Shown one piece after another: positions 52,778-62,368 of a stretch of DNA of 64,000 nucleotides. Under the pieces are notes generated by a model. The model worked only from the letters and a program-made list of their open reading frames with translations. It was not told where the DNA came from and made no database searches. How positions within the stretch are numbered: the first letter of the stretch is position 1; the number at the start of each line of letters is the position of its first letter. The stretch comes from Streptomyces sp. SAJ15 (GTDB lineage: Bacteria > Actinomycetota > Actinomycetes > Streptomycetales > Streptomycetaceae). Made by a program: the position numbers and the translations under genes. The stretch is taken from the NCBI RefSeq assembly GCF_007595705.1, contig NZ_NISY01000001.1, positions 558,001 through 622,000 of the forward strand. The letters are read 5' to 3'.

Positions 52778-55447
52778 GTGAGCGAGAAGCCAGCGGGGGC
52801 GCAGATGCCCGAGGGTAAGGCTGTACCACCCATGTGGCAGAGCAGCCCGCCTGGATCGATCTACGACTACATCCGCGTGGCCTCCTTCTCGCTGGGGCCG
52901 GACGGCCGCATCGCCCACTGGAGCGAACGCGCCGCCGAACTGCTGGGACTGACGGCCCGACAGGCGATCGGCAAGGACCCGGTGGAGGCGTTCGTCCCAC
53001 CCGAGCTGCGTGATCTCGGTCACCGCAAGGTCGCCGAGATCCTCGACGGGCGCGAGTGGGTGGGCCTGGTGCCCTATCGCAACCCCGACAGCCCACGCGG
53101 CTACGGTCTGGCGGAGATCTATGTGATGCCCGCCGCCGCGGAGCTCGGCCAACGCTCGGCGCTGTGCGTCGCCGTCGACGTGGGCGCGCTGCGCCGCCTG
53201 GAAACCGACCTCGCGGCGTCGCAGGCCGTTTTCGGTCAATCTCCCCTGGGTTTCTTCTTCTGCGGTACGGATCTGCGGATGCTGCGGGTCAACGAGCGCT
53301 TCGCGACGGTCTTCGGCCGCCCCGCCGACGCCTACCGGGGCATGCTCCCGGAGGACCTGTTGCCGCGCGGCGAGGCCGACCGGCTCAGCACCGCGATACG
53401 CCAAGTCCTGGAGACCGGGCAGACGGTGACGGACATGCCGCTGGTCGGCACCGTCCCCACCGGCCCGGAGCGGCGCCGCTGGTCGATATCGCTGTACCGG
53501 CTGCACAGCGGCTCCGGCCGGCCGATCGGGGTGGCGGGTCTGGCCGCCGACGTCACCGGCCGCCGCCGCGCCGAGTTGGAGGCCGCCGGCGTCCGTCGCA
53601 ACCTGGCCCTGCTGAACGAGGCCGGGGCCCGAATAGGCACCTCGCTCGACCTCGAGACCACCGCCCGCGAACTCCTCGACGTGGCCGTGCCGCAGTTCTG
53701 CGACCTGGCCTCGGTCGACCTCTACCAGGACCTGTTGACCGGCGACGAGCGGCCGCCCGGAGCCGCCGACGGCAGCGCCGAGCTGCGCCGGGTCGCCTTC
53801 TCCAGCGCCGTCTCCGACGGCCCGTTGGCACTCTTCGACCGCTGTCGGGTGGATCGCCCGGAGGACGCGCTCACCGGCACCCGTAAGCCCATCCAGGTCG
53901 GCGAGGTGCACCGCTACCCGTTCAACTCGCCCTGCGCGCACGCCCTGCGCACCGCCCAGGCCCGGGTCGTCGCCGGCCGCGACGGGGCCGAGCCCGAACT
54001 GGGCGCCGCCGTCCCGCAGTCCACGCTGGTGGTGCCGATGGTCGCCCGCGACGTGGTGGTCGGGCTGGCGCAGTTCTCCCGCACGAAGGGGAGCGAGCCG
54101 TTCGGCGAGCGGGACACCGCGCTCGCGGTGGAGCTGGCCGCCCGCGCGGCCGTGTGCATCGACAACGCCCGGCTCTACCGCCGGGAGCACGAGCGCGCCC
54201 TGATCCTCCAGCGCAGCCTGCTGCCCCCCGGCGACCCGGAGGCGGCCGGCCTGGACATCGCCTGCCGCTATCTGCCCGGCAACACCGCGACCGAGGTGGG
54301 CGGCGACTGGTTCGACGTGATCGAGCTGCCCGGGCACCGCACCGCACTGGTCGTCGGCGACGTGATGGGCCGCGGACTGCGCGCCGCCGTCGCCATGGGC
54401 GAACTGCGCACCGCCGTGCGGACCCTGGCGCTGCTCGACCTGGAGCCCGCCGAGGTGCTCTCCGCGCTGGACGAGATCGCCCGCGGCCTGGGCGCCCCCG
54501 GCGGCTCCCGCGCCGGAGCCCGGTCCGCGGCCCCCCGCGGCTCACGCTCCCCGCACGGTCGCGGCACGCACCTCGACGGCCCCTCGGACCTGTCCGAGGT
54601 CTACCTCGCCACCTGCGTCTACGCCGTCTACGACCCGGTCACCCGGCGTTGCACCTTCGCCAACGCGGGCCATCTGCCGCCGGTGATGGTCACCCCCGGG
54701 CGGCCCGCGGAGCTGGTGGAGGTGGCGCCCGGGATGCCGCTGGGCGTGGGCGGCGAGCCGTTCGAGGAGACCGAGATCGAGCTGCCCGACGGCGCCCTGC
54801 TCGCGCTCTACACCGACGGGCTGGTGGAGTCGCGTGACCACGCGCTGGACGAGGGGCTGGCGGCGTTCCGCACGGCCCTGAGCGACCGCGCCTCGGCCGC
54901 CGCCGTCCTCGGCCGCCCCGAGGGCTCGCTGGAGGACGTCTGCGACCACGTGCTGACCCGCCTGAACACCCAGCACGGCGAGGACGACATCGCGCTGCTG
55001 ATGGCCCGGGTGCAGGGCCTGCCGGCCGGCTCGGTCGGCGACTGGCGGTTGCCCAGCGAGCCGCGCTCGGTCGGCCGGGCCCGCGAGCTGGCCTGCGAGC
55101 AGCTGCGGAGCTGGGGGCTGGAAGCGCTGGTGGACACCACCGAGCTGCTCGTCAGCGAGCTGGTCACCAACGCCCTGCGGTACGGCGAGGGCGAGATCCG
55201 GCTGCGGCTGCTGTTGGACCGCACGCTGGTGTGCGAGGTGTGGGACGGCGGTCTGGTCCAGCCACGCCGCCGCCGCGCCCGTGACACCGACGAGGGCGGC
55301 CGCGGGCTCCAGCTGGTCGGCCTGCTCAGCGCCTCCTGGGGCAGCCGCCGCACCCCCCGCGGCAAGACCGTCTGGTTCGAGCTGGCCCTCCCCAGCGGGG
55401 AGGCCGCGGGCGCCGGCGAGGTGGAAGCCCTGCTCAGCCTGTTCTGA
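52778..55447 (+). CDS. PAS-GAF-PP2C (SpoIIE)-HATPase fusion regulator
   Basis: 889 residues. The first PAS (VASFSLGPDGRIAHWSERAA, about 35-145) and second PAS (GQSPLGFFFCGTDLRMLRVN, about 150-265) are followed by a GAF (about 280-470). The PP2C core has RYLPGNTATEVGGDWFDVIE, VVGDVMGRGLRAAVAMG, TFANAGHLPPVM and LALYTDGLVESRD. The C-terminal HATPase_c_2 has DTTELLVSELVTNALRYGEG, DEGGRGLQLVG and GKTVWFELALPS. Having both phosphatase and kinase-like modules in one chain suggests a self-contained partner-switching unit. GTG at 52778 with GGAGGGG nine bases upstream. Confidence 0.9.
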   Translation: MSEKPAGAQMPEGKAVPPMWQSSPPGSIYDYIRVASFSLGPDGRIAHWSERAAELLGLTARQAIGKDPVEAFVPPELRDLGHRKVAEILDGREWVGLVPYRNPDSPRGYGLAEIYVMPAAAELGQRSALCVAVDVGALRRLETDLAASQAVFGQSPLGFFFCGTDLRMLRVNERFATVFGRPADAYRGMLPEDLLPRGEADRLSTAIRQVLETGQTVTDMPLVGTVPTGPERRRWSISLYRLHSGSGRPIGVAGLAADVTGRRRAELEAAGVRRNLALLNEAGARIGTSLDLETTARELLDVAVPQFCDLASVDLYQDLLTGDERPPGAADGSAELRRVAFSSAVSDGPLALFDRCRVDRPEDALTGTRKPIQVGEVHRYPFNSPCAHALRTAQARVVAGRDGAEPELGAAVPQSTLVVPMVARDVVVGLAQFSRTKGSEPFGERDTALAVELAARAAVCIDNARLYRREHERALILQRSLLPPGDPEAAGLDIACRYLPGNTATEVGGDWFDVIELPGHRTALVVGDVMGRGLRAAVAMGELRTAVRTLALLDLEPAEVLSALDEIARGLGAPGGSRAGARSAAPRGSRSPHGRGTHLDGPSDLSEVYLATCVYAVYDPVTRRCTFANAGHLPPVMVTPGRPAELVEVAPGMPLGVGGEPFEETEIELPDGALLALYTDGLVESRDHALDEGLAAFRTALSDRASAAAVLGRPEGSLEDVCDHVLTRLNTQHGEDDIALLMARVQGLPAGSVGDWRLPSEPRSVGRARELACEQLRSWGLEALVDTTELLVSELVTNALRYGEGEIRLRLLLDRTLVCEVWDGGLVQPRRRRARDTDEGGRGLQLVGLLSASWGSRRTPRGKTVWFELALPSGEAAGAGEVEALLSLF

Positions 55448-55602
55448 CCCCGGGGGCAGCCCCGGGCGACCCCCCTGGGCGGCATCTCAAGCCAGGACGG
55501 CGCCCTCATCCCGCCGCCGTTCGAAGGGGGCGCCCTCTCCCGGGGCCCGCCCGATGGGCTCGCCGTTGTGGCGGGACGGAGTTCCCTGCCGGAAAACCAG
55601 GG

Positions 55603-56370
55603 TCACTTACGTCGGCGGATCTTGTCGCCCAGCCACACCAGCGGGTCGTACTTGCGGTCGACGGCGCGCTCCTTGAGGGGGATGAGGGCGTTGTCGGTGA
55701 TCTTGATGCCCTCGGGGCAGACCTCGGTGCAGCACTTGGTGATGTTGCAGTAGCCCAGGCCGTGCTCGTCCTGGGCGGTGCGCTTGCGGTCCAGGCCGCG
55801 CTCGGCGGCGGCGTCCAGCGGGTGCATGTCCAGCTCGGCGACGCGCATCAGGAAGCGGGGCCCGGAGAAGGGCGCCTTGTTCTCCTCGAAGTCGCGCACC
55901 ACATGGCAGGTGTCCTGGCACAGGAAGCACTCGATGCACTTGCGGAACTCCTGGGAGCGGCCCACGTCCTCCTGCCGCATGCGGTACTCGCCGGGTCCCA
56001 GCCCCTCCGGCGGGATGAAGGACGGCACCTCGCGCGCCTTGGTGTAGTTGAACGAGACGTCGGTGACCAGGTCCCGCACGACGGGGAAGGCCCGCAGCGG
56101 GGTGATGGTGATCGTCTCGGCGCGCTCGAACACCGACATCCGGGTCATGCACATCAGCCGCGGCCGGCCGTTGATCTCCGCGCTGCACGAGCCGCACTTG
56201 CCGGCCTTGCAGTTCCAGCGCACCGCCAGGTCGGGGGCCTGGGTGGCCTGGAGTCGGTGCACGATGTCCAGGACCACCTCGCCCTCGTGCACCTCGACCT
56301 GGAAGTCCGACAGCGCCCCGCCGTCGGCGTCGCCGCGCCACACCCTGAAGTGCGCCTGATAGCCGCTCAC
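55603..56370 (-). CDS. sdhB: Succinate dehydrogenase iron-sulfur subunit
   Basis: 255 residues. The [2Fe-2S] ligands lie in RWNCKAGKCGSCSAEINGRP. The [4Fe-4S] and [3Fe-4S] ligands lie in CIECFLCQDTCHVV and YCNITKCCTEVCPEGI. It passes electrons from SdhA to the membrane quinone. GTG at 56370 overlaps the sdhA stop by 4 bases (GTGA). The sequence follows the actinobacterial type with a single cytochrome subunit, related to fumarate reductases. Confidence 0.93.
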   Translation of the reverse strand: MSGYQAHFRVWRGDADGGALSDFQVEVHEGEVVLDIVHRLQATQAPDLAVRWNCKAGKCGSCSAEINGRPRLMCMTRMSVFERAETITITPLRAFPVVRDLVTDVSFNYTKAREVPSFIPPEGLGPGEYRMRQEDVGRSQEFRKCIECFLCQDTCHVVRDFEENKAPFSGPRFLMRVAELDMHPLDAAAERGLDRKRTAQDEHGLGYCNITKCCTEVCPEGIKITDNALIPLKERAVDRKYDPLVWLGDKIRRRK

Positions 56371-58346
56371 TGGGTCAGCTCCTCGTCCGTCAGGTACTTC
56401 ACCAGCTCGTCCTTCTCGAACAACTCCAGCAGGTCGGGCCTGATGGGCGGGGTCTCCCGGCGGGCCAGCCTGATCTGGCCGCGCTGCGGATCGGTGGCGG
56501 CGAGCCCGGCGGTGGGGTCGGAGAGCTGGCACTCCAGGTTGACCCGGCGCCACAGCCGGTCCATCTCCGGACAGTCGTCGCGGGTGTGCCCGCCGCGACT
56601 CTCGGTGCGCTCCAGGGCGGCGCGCGCCACGCACTCGCTGACCAGCAGCATGTTGCGCAGGTCGATGGCCAGGTGCCAGCCGGGGTTGAACTGCCGGTGG
56701 CCCTCGACGCCGGCCCGCCGGGCGCGCACCCGCAGCCCGGCCAGCCGGTGCAGCGCCTCGGTCATCTCCTCGGCCCGCCGGATGATGCCCACCAGGTCGT
56801 TCATGGACTGCTGGAGCTCCTGGTGGAGGGTGTACGGGTTCTCGGCCGGGGCTGCGGGCCCGTCGCCCGACGGCTGGGCGGCGCCGCCCTCCGCGCTGAA
56901 CGGGCGCAGCGCCTCGGCGGCCGCCATGTCCACCTGGGCCGGGTCCGGCACCGGCCGGTCCGCCGCGCGCAGCCCGGCCGCGAGGCGGGCCGCGTACAGT
57001 CCCGCCCGGCGGCCGAAGACCAGCAGGTCGGAGAGCGAGTTGCCGCCGAGCCGGTTGGAGCCGTGCATGCCGCCGGCCACCTCGCCGGCGGCGAAGAGCC
57101 CCGGTACCCCGGTGGCGGCCGCGGTGTCCGGGTCGACGGAGACCCCGCCCATCACGTAGTGGCAGGTGGGCCCGACCTCCATGGGCTCGGCGGTGATGTC
57201 GACGTCGGCCAGCTCCTTGAACTGGTGGTGCATGGAGGGCAGCCGGCGCTTGATCACCTCGGCCGGCATCCGGGTGGAGACGTCGAGGAAGACCCCGCCG
57301 TGCGGGGAGCCGCGGCCCGCCTTGACCTCGGCGTTGATGGCGCGGGCCACCTCGTCGCGGGGGAGCAGCTCGGGTGGCCGGCGGTTGTGGTCGGGGTCCT
57401 CGTACCAGCGGTCGGCCTCGTCCTCGGACTCCGCGTACTTCTCCTTGAAGACGTCCGGGATGTAGTCGAACATGAACCGCTTGCCGTCGCTGTCGCGCAG
57501 CACCCCGCCGTCGCCGCGCACGGACTCGGTGACCAGGATGCCCTTGACCGACGGCGGCCAGACCATGCCGGTGGGGTGGAACTGTACGAACTCCATGTTG
57601 ATCAGCGGCGCCCCGGCCAGCAGCGCCAGCGCGTGCCCGTCGCCGGTGTACTCCCAGGAGTTGGAGGTCACCTTGAAGGACTTGCCGATGCCTCCGGTGG
57701 CCAGCACCACGGCGGGGGCCTCGATCACGAAGAAGCGGCCGGACTCGCGCTCATAGCCGAAGACGCCGGCCACCCGGCCGGCGCCGGGGCCGCCGTCGGG
57801 CGCCGTGTCCTTGAGGACGCGGGTGACCGTGCACTCCTGGAAGACCTTCAGGCGCGCCTCGTAGTCGCCGTACTCCTCCTTGTCCTGCTGCTGGAGGGAG
57901 ACGATCTTCTGCTGGAGGGTGCGGATCAGCTCCAGGCCGGTGCGGTCGCCGACGTGGGCCAGCCGCGGGTACTCATGGCCGCCGAAGTTGCGCTGGGAGA
58001 TCCGGCCGTCGGGGGTGCGGTCGAAGAGCGCGCCCCAGGTCTCCAGCTCCCAGACCCGGTCCGGTGCCTCCTGGGCGTGCAGCTCGGCCATCCGCCAGTC
58101 GTTGAGGAACTTCCCACCGCGCATGGTGTCGCGGAAGTGGACCTTCCAGTTGTCGTGCTCATTGACGTTGCCCATGCTGGCCGCGATGCCGCCCTCGGCC
58201 ATCACCGTATGGGCCTTGCCGAACAGGGACTTGCAGATCACGGCGGTGCGGCAGCCCTGCTCGCGCGCCTCGATGGCGGCGCGCAGCCCGGCGCCCCCCG
58301 CGCCGATCACCACCACGTCCCATGCCTGCCGGTCGACGTGCGTCAT
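56367..58346 (-). CDS. sdhA: Succinate dehydrogenase/fumarate reductase flavoprotein subunit
   Basis: 659 residues. The FAD-binding start is VVIGAGGAGLRAAIEAREQG; FGKAHTVMAEGGIAASMGNV contains the His-region where FAD attaches covalently. The substrate site includes HPTGMVWPPSVKGILVTESV and SNRLGGNSLSDLLVFGRRAG. It oxidises succinate to fumarate and feeds electrons to SdhB. It sits in the order cytochrome-flavoprotein-iron-sulfur, with 15 bases after the cytochrome gene and a 4-base overlap with sdhB. Its product is the substrate of the two fumarases in this window. Confidence 0.95.
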   Translation of the reverse strand: MTHVDRQAWDVVVIGAGGAGLRAAIEAREQGCRTAVICKSLFGKAHTVMAEGGIAASMGNVNEHDNWKVHFRDTMRGGKFLNDWRMAELHAQEAPDRVWELETWGALFDRTPDGRISQRNFGGHEYPRLAHVGDRTGLELIRTLQQKIVSLQQQDKEEYGDYEARLKVFQECTVTRVLKDTAPDGGPGAGRVAGVFGYERESGRFFVIEAPAVVLATGGIGKSFKVTSNSWEYTGDGHALALLAGAPLINMEFVQFHPTGMVWPPSVKGILVTESVRGDGGVLRDSDGKRFMFDYIPDVFKEKYAESEDEADRWYEDPDHNRRPPELLPRDEVARAINAEVKAGRGSPHGGVFLDVSTRMPAEVIKRRLPSMHHQFKELADVDITAEPMEVGPTCHYVMGGVSVDPDTAAATGVPGLFAAGEVAGGMHGSNRLGGNSLSDLLVFGRRAGLYAARLAAGLRAADRPVPDPAQVDMAAAEALRPFSAEGGAAQPSGDGPAAPAENPYTLHQELQQSMNDLVGIIRRAEEMTEALHRLAGLRVRARRAGVEGHRQFNPGWHLAIDLRNMLLVSECVARAALERTESRGGHTRDDCPEMDRLWRRVNLECQLSDPTAGLAATDPQRGQIRLARRETPPIRPDLLELFEKDELVKYLTDEELTQ

Positions 58347-58361
58347 CAGTGGGCACCTCTC

Positions 58362-59189
58362 CTAGAAGAACCGCGGATCGTCGAAGGCGCCGCTGGCCAC
58401 GAGGTAGACGTAGAGGTCGGCGAGGGCGACGCTGACCAGGGACGCCCACGCCAACTGCGCGTGGCGCGCGTTGAGCCCGCTGACCCAGCCCCACATGCGG
58501 TAGCGCACCGGATGTCGGGAGAAGTGCTTCAACCGTCCGCCGATGATGTGCCGGCAGGAGTGGCAGGAGAGGGTGTACGCCCAGATGAGCACGATGTTCA
58601 CCAGGAAGACCACGGTGCCCAGGCCCATGTGGCCCCAGTCGTAGTGCTCGTCGCGGAAGGCCAGCACGGTGTCGTAGGTGAGGATGCCGGCGACCAGCAC
58701 GGCGGCGTAGAAGAAGTACCGGTGGCTGTTCTGCAGGATGAGCGGGAAGCGGGTCTCGCCGGTGTAGCGGGAGCGCGGCTCGGGCACGGCGCAGGCCGGC
58801 GGCGAGGACCAGAAGCCGCGGTAGTACGCCTTGCGGTAGTAGTAGCAGGTCAGCCGGAAGCCCAGCGGGAAGATCAGGATCAGCAGCGCGGGGGAGAGCC
58901 CCCACCAGTTGCCCACGATCTCCCAGTTGGGGCCGGCGCGCATCGGCTCGCAGTGCTCCGCCAGACAGGGGGAGTAGAACGGCGAGACGTAGGGGGCGGC
59001 GTAGTAGTCCGCGTCGGCGAAGGCCCGCCAGGTCGAGTAGACGACGAAGGCGAGCAGCCCGGCGGTCGTGGCCGCCGGGGCCAGCCACCAGCGGTCGCCG
59101 CGCAGGTGGCGCTCGCGGATCGCGGCACGCGACGGCTCGTGCACGCCGCGTGTTCGCGCAGGGGCTTGGGGGTCCGTACCAGTGGCCAA
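58362..59189 (-). CDS. Succinate dehydrogenase membrane cytochrome b subunit
   Basis: 275 residues. Five or so membrane helices: WWLAPAATTAGLLAFVVYST, NWWGLSPALLILIFPLGF, RYFFYAAVLVAGILTY, GTVVFLVNIVLIWAYTLSC and AWASLVSVALADLYVYLVAS. It is a single-subunit diheme-type anchor; His residues in LQNSHRYFF and CHSCRHIIGG can ligate heme. I use the TTG at 59189 (LATGTDPQAP) with GGAGTCCC upstream, because the coding bias begins there and the longer frame up to 59603 reads antisense-like through the neighbouring small gene. The start remains uncertain. Confidence 0.85.
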   Translation of the reverse strand: MATGTDPQAPARTRGVHEPSRAAIRERHLRGDRWWLAPAATTAGLLAFVVYSTWRAFADADYYAAPYVSPFYSPCLAEHCEPMRAGPNWEIVGNWWGLSPALLILIFPLGFRLTCYYYRKAYYRGFWSSPPACAVPEPRSRYTGETRFPLILQNSHRYFFYAAVLVAGILTYDTVLAFRDEHYDWGHMGLGTVVFLVNIVLIWAYTLSCHSCRHIIGGRLKHFSRHPVRYRMWGWVSGLNARHAQLAWASLVSVALADLYVYLVASGAFDDPRFF

Positions 59190-59251
59190 GAGGGACTCCG
59201 CGGTCCGGTGGTGGGGGTTCGGGCGGCTGCGCTGAGCGTGCGCCTGCGTCC

Positions 59252-59590
59252 CTACGGCGCGTGGCGGTCGTGGAGCCCGAGCCCCTCGTCGTCGGAGTCC
59301 CGCCACATCGTCGGGTCGTACGGGGTGTCCGGGACCTGCACCATGTCCGGGCCCTTCGCCGTCGACGGGGGCGCGGACCGTCCGGCCGCGCCCGGCGCGG
59401 AGCCGCTCGGCGTGCCGGCGCCGGGGACGGCCGCGCGCAGCAGGTCGAGGTCCTCGCGCAGATGGTCGGTGTCGCTGCGGAGGCGCCGGATGTCCGTGGA
59501 CCCGCCGACCTGCCGTTCCAGCCGGTCGACCGCGCGGCCCAGGTCGTCGAGGCAGCGCTGAGCTGCTGTCAAGTCGTCTTTCAGGGACAT
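59252..59590 (-). CDS. Small coiled-coil hypothetical protein upstream of sdh genes
   Basis: 112 residues. A helical N-terminal half (DDLTAAQRCLDDLGRAVDRL, then RRLRSDTDHLREDLDLLRAA) has heptad-like spacing. A Gly/Pro linker and a C-terminal VPDTPYDPTMWRDSDDEGLG patch follow. No known domain. ATG at 59590 with GAGGGC upstream. It is 62 bases upstream of the cytochrome b start on the same strand and so belongs to the sdh operon. It may be an assembly or regulatory accessory; this is inference. Confidence 0.72.
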   Translation of the reverse strand: MSLKDDLTAAQRCLDDLGRAVDRLERQVGGSTDIRRLRSDTDHLREDLDLLRAAVPGAGTPSGSAPGAAGRSAPPSTAKGPDMVQVPDTPYDPTMWRDSDDEGLGLHDRHAP

Positions 59591-59900
59591 GACTTGCCCT
59601 CACTTCCGCGGTTGCGGGCGACGCTCATGCGACAGCGAGTGTCGCGCGTCTCTGACGTGGTTGGGAAGACGCCGTTCGCGATTGCGGGGATCTACCGGCG
59701 TGAACGCGCCGTCGAGCGCCGATGCGCACGCCGGAGTCGTTGGTCCGGTCAGGTGGCCTTGACCCCGCCGTCGCCGTGTCGGCGTGCCGTCGTGTGAACC
59801 ATCGATTTCAGTGTGTGAGCAGTATATGCGATGAGCGGCAAAACATGACAAAGCCGACAAAGCGTGTCATTGGCCGGTCACATCCCGGAGGTTACGAGCC
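59591..59900. promoter_or_regulatory. Divergent region between the sdh operon and the solute-binding lipoprotein gene
   Basis: 310 bases. Near the lipoprotein gene there is an inverted repeat ATGACA (59845-59850)/TGTCAT (59865-59870) and a tandem GACAAAGC (59847-59854, 59856-59863). TATATG at 59823-59828 may be a -10. Nothing else is assigned. Confidence 0.45.
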
Positions 59901-61811
59901 ATGTCCATCGACAAGCGCCGCGGTGTCGCGCTGCTCGCCGCGGGGGTCCTGCTCCCGCTGCCCGTGCTGACCGGCTGCGGCTCGGACGGCGACTCCGGAT
60001 CGACCGCCGGAGCCCAGGACCTGGCCACCGCTCCCCGGGCCCAGGTGCGCCAGGGCGGCGCCCTCCGCTGGGCGCTCGACGCGCCGCCCAGCACCTTCAA
60101 CGCCTTCCAGGCCGACGCCGACGCCGGAACCGAGCGGATCGCCGGCGCGGTGCTGCCCGCGCTCTTCACCCTGGACCCGCGGGGCCGGCCCCGCCGCAAC
60201 GCCGACTACCTCCGCTCGGCGGAGGTGGTGCGGCGGCAGCCCCGGCAGGTCGTCGTCTACGAGCTCGATCCCGACGCCGTCTGGAGCGACGGCCGCCCGA
60301 TCGGCACGGAGGACTTCGCCGCCCAGTGGAAGGCGCTGCGCGGCACCGACAACGCCTACTGGACCGCCCGCAACGCCGGCTACGACCGCATCGCCAAGAT
60401 CGAGTCGGAGGGAAAGCGCCAGGTCAAGGTCACCTTCGCCAAGCCCTACGCGGACTGGCGGGCGCTGTTCACGCCGCTGTACCCGCGCAGCGTCATGGGC
60501 GACCCCGACGCCTTCAACGACGCCGCCCGGGAGGGGCTGCCGGTCGGCGCCGGCCCCTTCGCGATGCGCCGGCCGCCCACCGGGGACCACCGGTCGGTCA
60601 CCCTCGTCCGCAACCCCCGCTGGTGGGCGCGGCCCGCCCGACTGGACCGGCTGGTCTTCCGCGCGGTCCCCCGCGACCAGCGAGCCGCCGCGCTGGCCGC
60701 CGGCGACCTGGACCTGGCCGGGGTCGACCCGGCCGCCGCGGGCGTCGTCCGCCGCGCCGGCCGGCCGCTCAGCGACGGCGAGCGCTCCGCGGCCGCACTG
60801 CGCGCCTGGGTGGGGCGGTACGGGCCGCCCGACGCGCGCGCCGAGTACCGGCGGGAGCTGGCCGAGCGCGGCACCCTGCGCCGGCTGACCGTGCGCACCG
60901 CCCTGGAACCCGCGTACACCCAGCTCGCCCTCAACGGGGCCTCCGGCCCGCTGGCCGACGACCGGGTGCGCCGCGCGGTGGCCCGCGCCATCGACCGCGG
61001 GGCGCTGGCCGAGGCCGCCCTGGCACCGCACGGCCTGCCGGCGCGACCCCTGGGCAGCCATCTGCTCATGACCGCCCAGCAGGGCTACCAGGACAACAGC
61101 GACGCGGTCGGCGTCCGGGACGCCCAGGCCGCCCAGGCGCTGCTCGCCGAGGCGGGCTGGCGGCCGGGCGGTCGCGCCGGGCACCGCAGGAACGGGACGC
61201 TCCAGGCCCACAGCGACGGCCGCGGCGGCGAGGCCGACGCCCGCGGCGGCACGAGCCCCACCCTGATGCGCAAGGGCAGGCCGCTGAGCCTGCGGTTCGT
61301 GCTGCCGTCCGGGCCGGGATCCGCGCAGCTGCGGGCCACGGGCGAGGGGATCGCCCGGATGCTGGACGGGATCGGGGTGCGCACCGAGATCACCACGGTC
61401 GCCGACGACAGCTACTTCCGCGACTACATCGCCTCCGGCGACTTCGACCTGGCCCTCTACTCCTGGCCCGCCACCGCCTTCCCGGCCACCGACGCCCGCC
61501 CCGTCTTCGCCAAACCGCAGGCGGCCGCCGACGGCTCCCTGGTGGTGGAGCAGAACTACAGCCGGGTCGGCACCGACCAGATCGACCAGCTCTTCGACCA
61601 GGCCGTCGCGGAGCTCGACGCCGACGCCGGCCGGACCCTGGTGACCCGCGCCGACGCCCGCATCTGGGCCGCCGCGGGGTCGATCCCGCTCTACCAGCGG
61701 CCCGAGCTGGTCGCGGTCCGCAAGGACGTGGTCAACGCCGGCGCCTTCGGCTTCGCCACCCCCCGCTACCAGGACATCGGCTTCCGCACCCCCGCCACCT
61801 CCCGCCGGTGA
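59901..61811 (+). CDS. Peptide-type ABC transporter solute-binding lipoprotein (SBP family 5)
   Basis: 636 residues. The signal peptide ends in the lipobox LPVLTGC (Cys26). SBP_bac_5 features are GGALRWALDAPPSTFNAFQA, YELDPDAVWSDGRPIGTEDF, QLALNGASGPLADDRVRRAV with ARAIDRGALAE, and YSWPATAFPATDARPVFAKP. It captures oligopeptides or similar solutes outside the membrane and passes them to a permease. No permease or ATPase genes are adjacent in the window, though they could lie elsewhere. GGAGG precedes the ATG. The His/Arg/Gly-rich insertion around GRAGHRRNGTLQAHSDGRGG is a probable surface loop. Confidence 0.9.
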   Translation: MSIDKRRGVALLAAGVLLPLPVLTGCGSDGDSGSTAGAQDLATAPRAQVRQGGALRWALDAPPSTFNAFQADADAGTERIAGAVLPALFTLDPRGRPRRNADYLRSAEVVRRQPRQVVVYELDPDAVWSDGRPIGTEDFAAQWKALRGTDNAYWTARNAGYDRIAKIESEGKRQVKVTFAKPYADWRALFTPLYPRSVMGDPDAFNDAAREGLPVGAGPFAMRRPPTGDHRSVTLVRNPRWWARPARLDRLVFRAVPRDQRAAALAAGDLDLAGVDPAAAGVVRRAGRPLSDGERSAAALRAWVGRYGPPDARAEYRRELAERGTLRRLTVRTALEPAYTQLALNGASGPLADDRVRRAVARAIDRGALAEAALAPHGLPARPLGSHLLMTAQQGYQDNSDAVGVRDAQAAQALLAEAGWRPGGRAGHRRNGTLQAHSDGRGGEADARGGTSPTLMRKGRPLSLRFVLPSGPGSAQLRATGEGIARMLDGIGVRTEITTVADDSYFRDYIASGDFDLALYSWPATAFPATDARPVFAKPQAAADGSLVVEQNYSRVGTDQIDQLFDQAVAELDADAGRTLVTRADARIWAAAGSIPLYQRPELVAVRKDVVNAGAFGFATPRYQDIGFRTPATSRR

Positions 61812-61814
61812 CCC

Positions 61815-62220
61815 CCGTAGGGCTTGCTCGCGGCGGTCGCGGCATCCCGTCCCGCCGCGACGGCGACCGGCCACGACGTCGCAGTTCGGCGGTGCCGAAC
61901 CGACCGTTCGTGTCCTGGGCTCCCGCCGGGAGGCGCCCCGCGCCGTAGGGCTCGCTGGCGGCGGTCGCGGCATCCCGTCCCGCCGCGACGGCGACCGGCC
62001 ACGACGCCGCAGCCCGGCGGTGCCGAACCGACCGTTCGTGTCCTGGGCTCCCGCCGGAGGCGCCCCGCGGTGCCGAACCGGCCGTTTCGTGTTCTGGGCT
62101 CCCGCCGGAGGCGCCCCGCGGTGCCGAACCGGCCGTTTCGTGTTCTGGGCCCCCGCTGGAGGCGCCCGGCGGTGCCGAACCGGCTGTTGTCCTGGGCCCC
62201 CGCGGGAGGCGCCCCCGCCC
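61815..62220. repeat. Nested tandem repeat tract between lipoprotein gene and typA
   Basis: A 128-bp unit starts at 61815 and again at 61943, both with CCGTAGGGCT. Within and after them a 50-51-bp subunit starting GGTGCCGAACC recurs at 61891, 62019, 62069, 62120 and 62171. Open frames through it code only for repetitive Arg/Pro peptides and lack support. The rest of 61812-62368 shows no gene. Confidence 0.88.
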
Positions 62221-62368
62221 GAGGCGGCCAAGCTCACAGTCGGCGGGCGCGCCGAGTGCCCGGCGGCCCCGTACGATGGGGTGAGGCCGTGGCGTGATCT
62301 GCCCGGCGGGCGCGCGTGCCGGACCGTACGCGTGGCCATCCACATACTCCGGGAGAAGCGCCGCTCGT

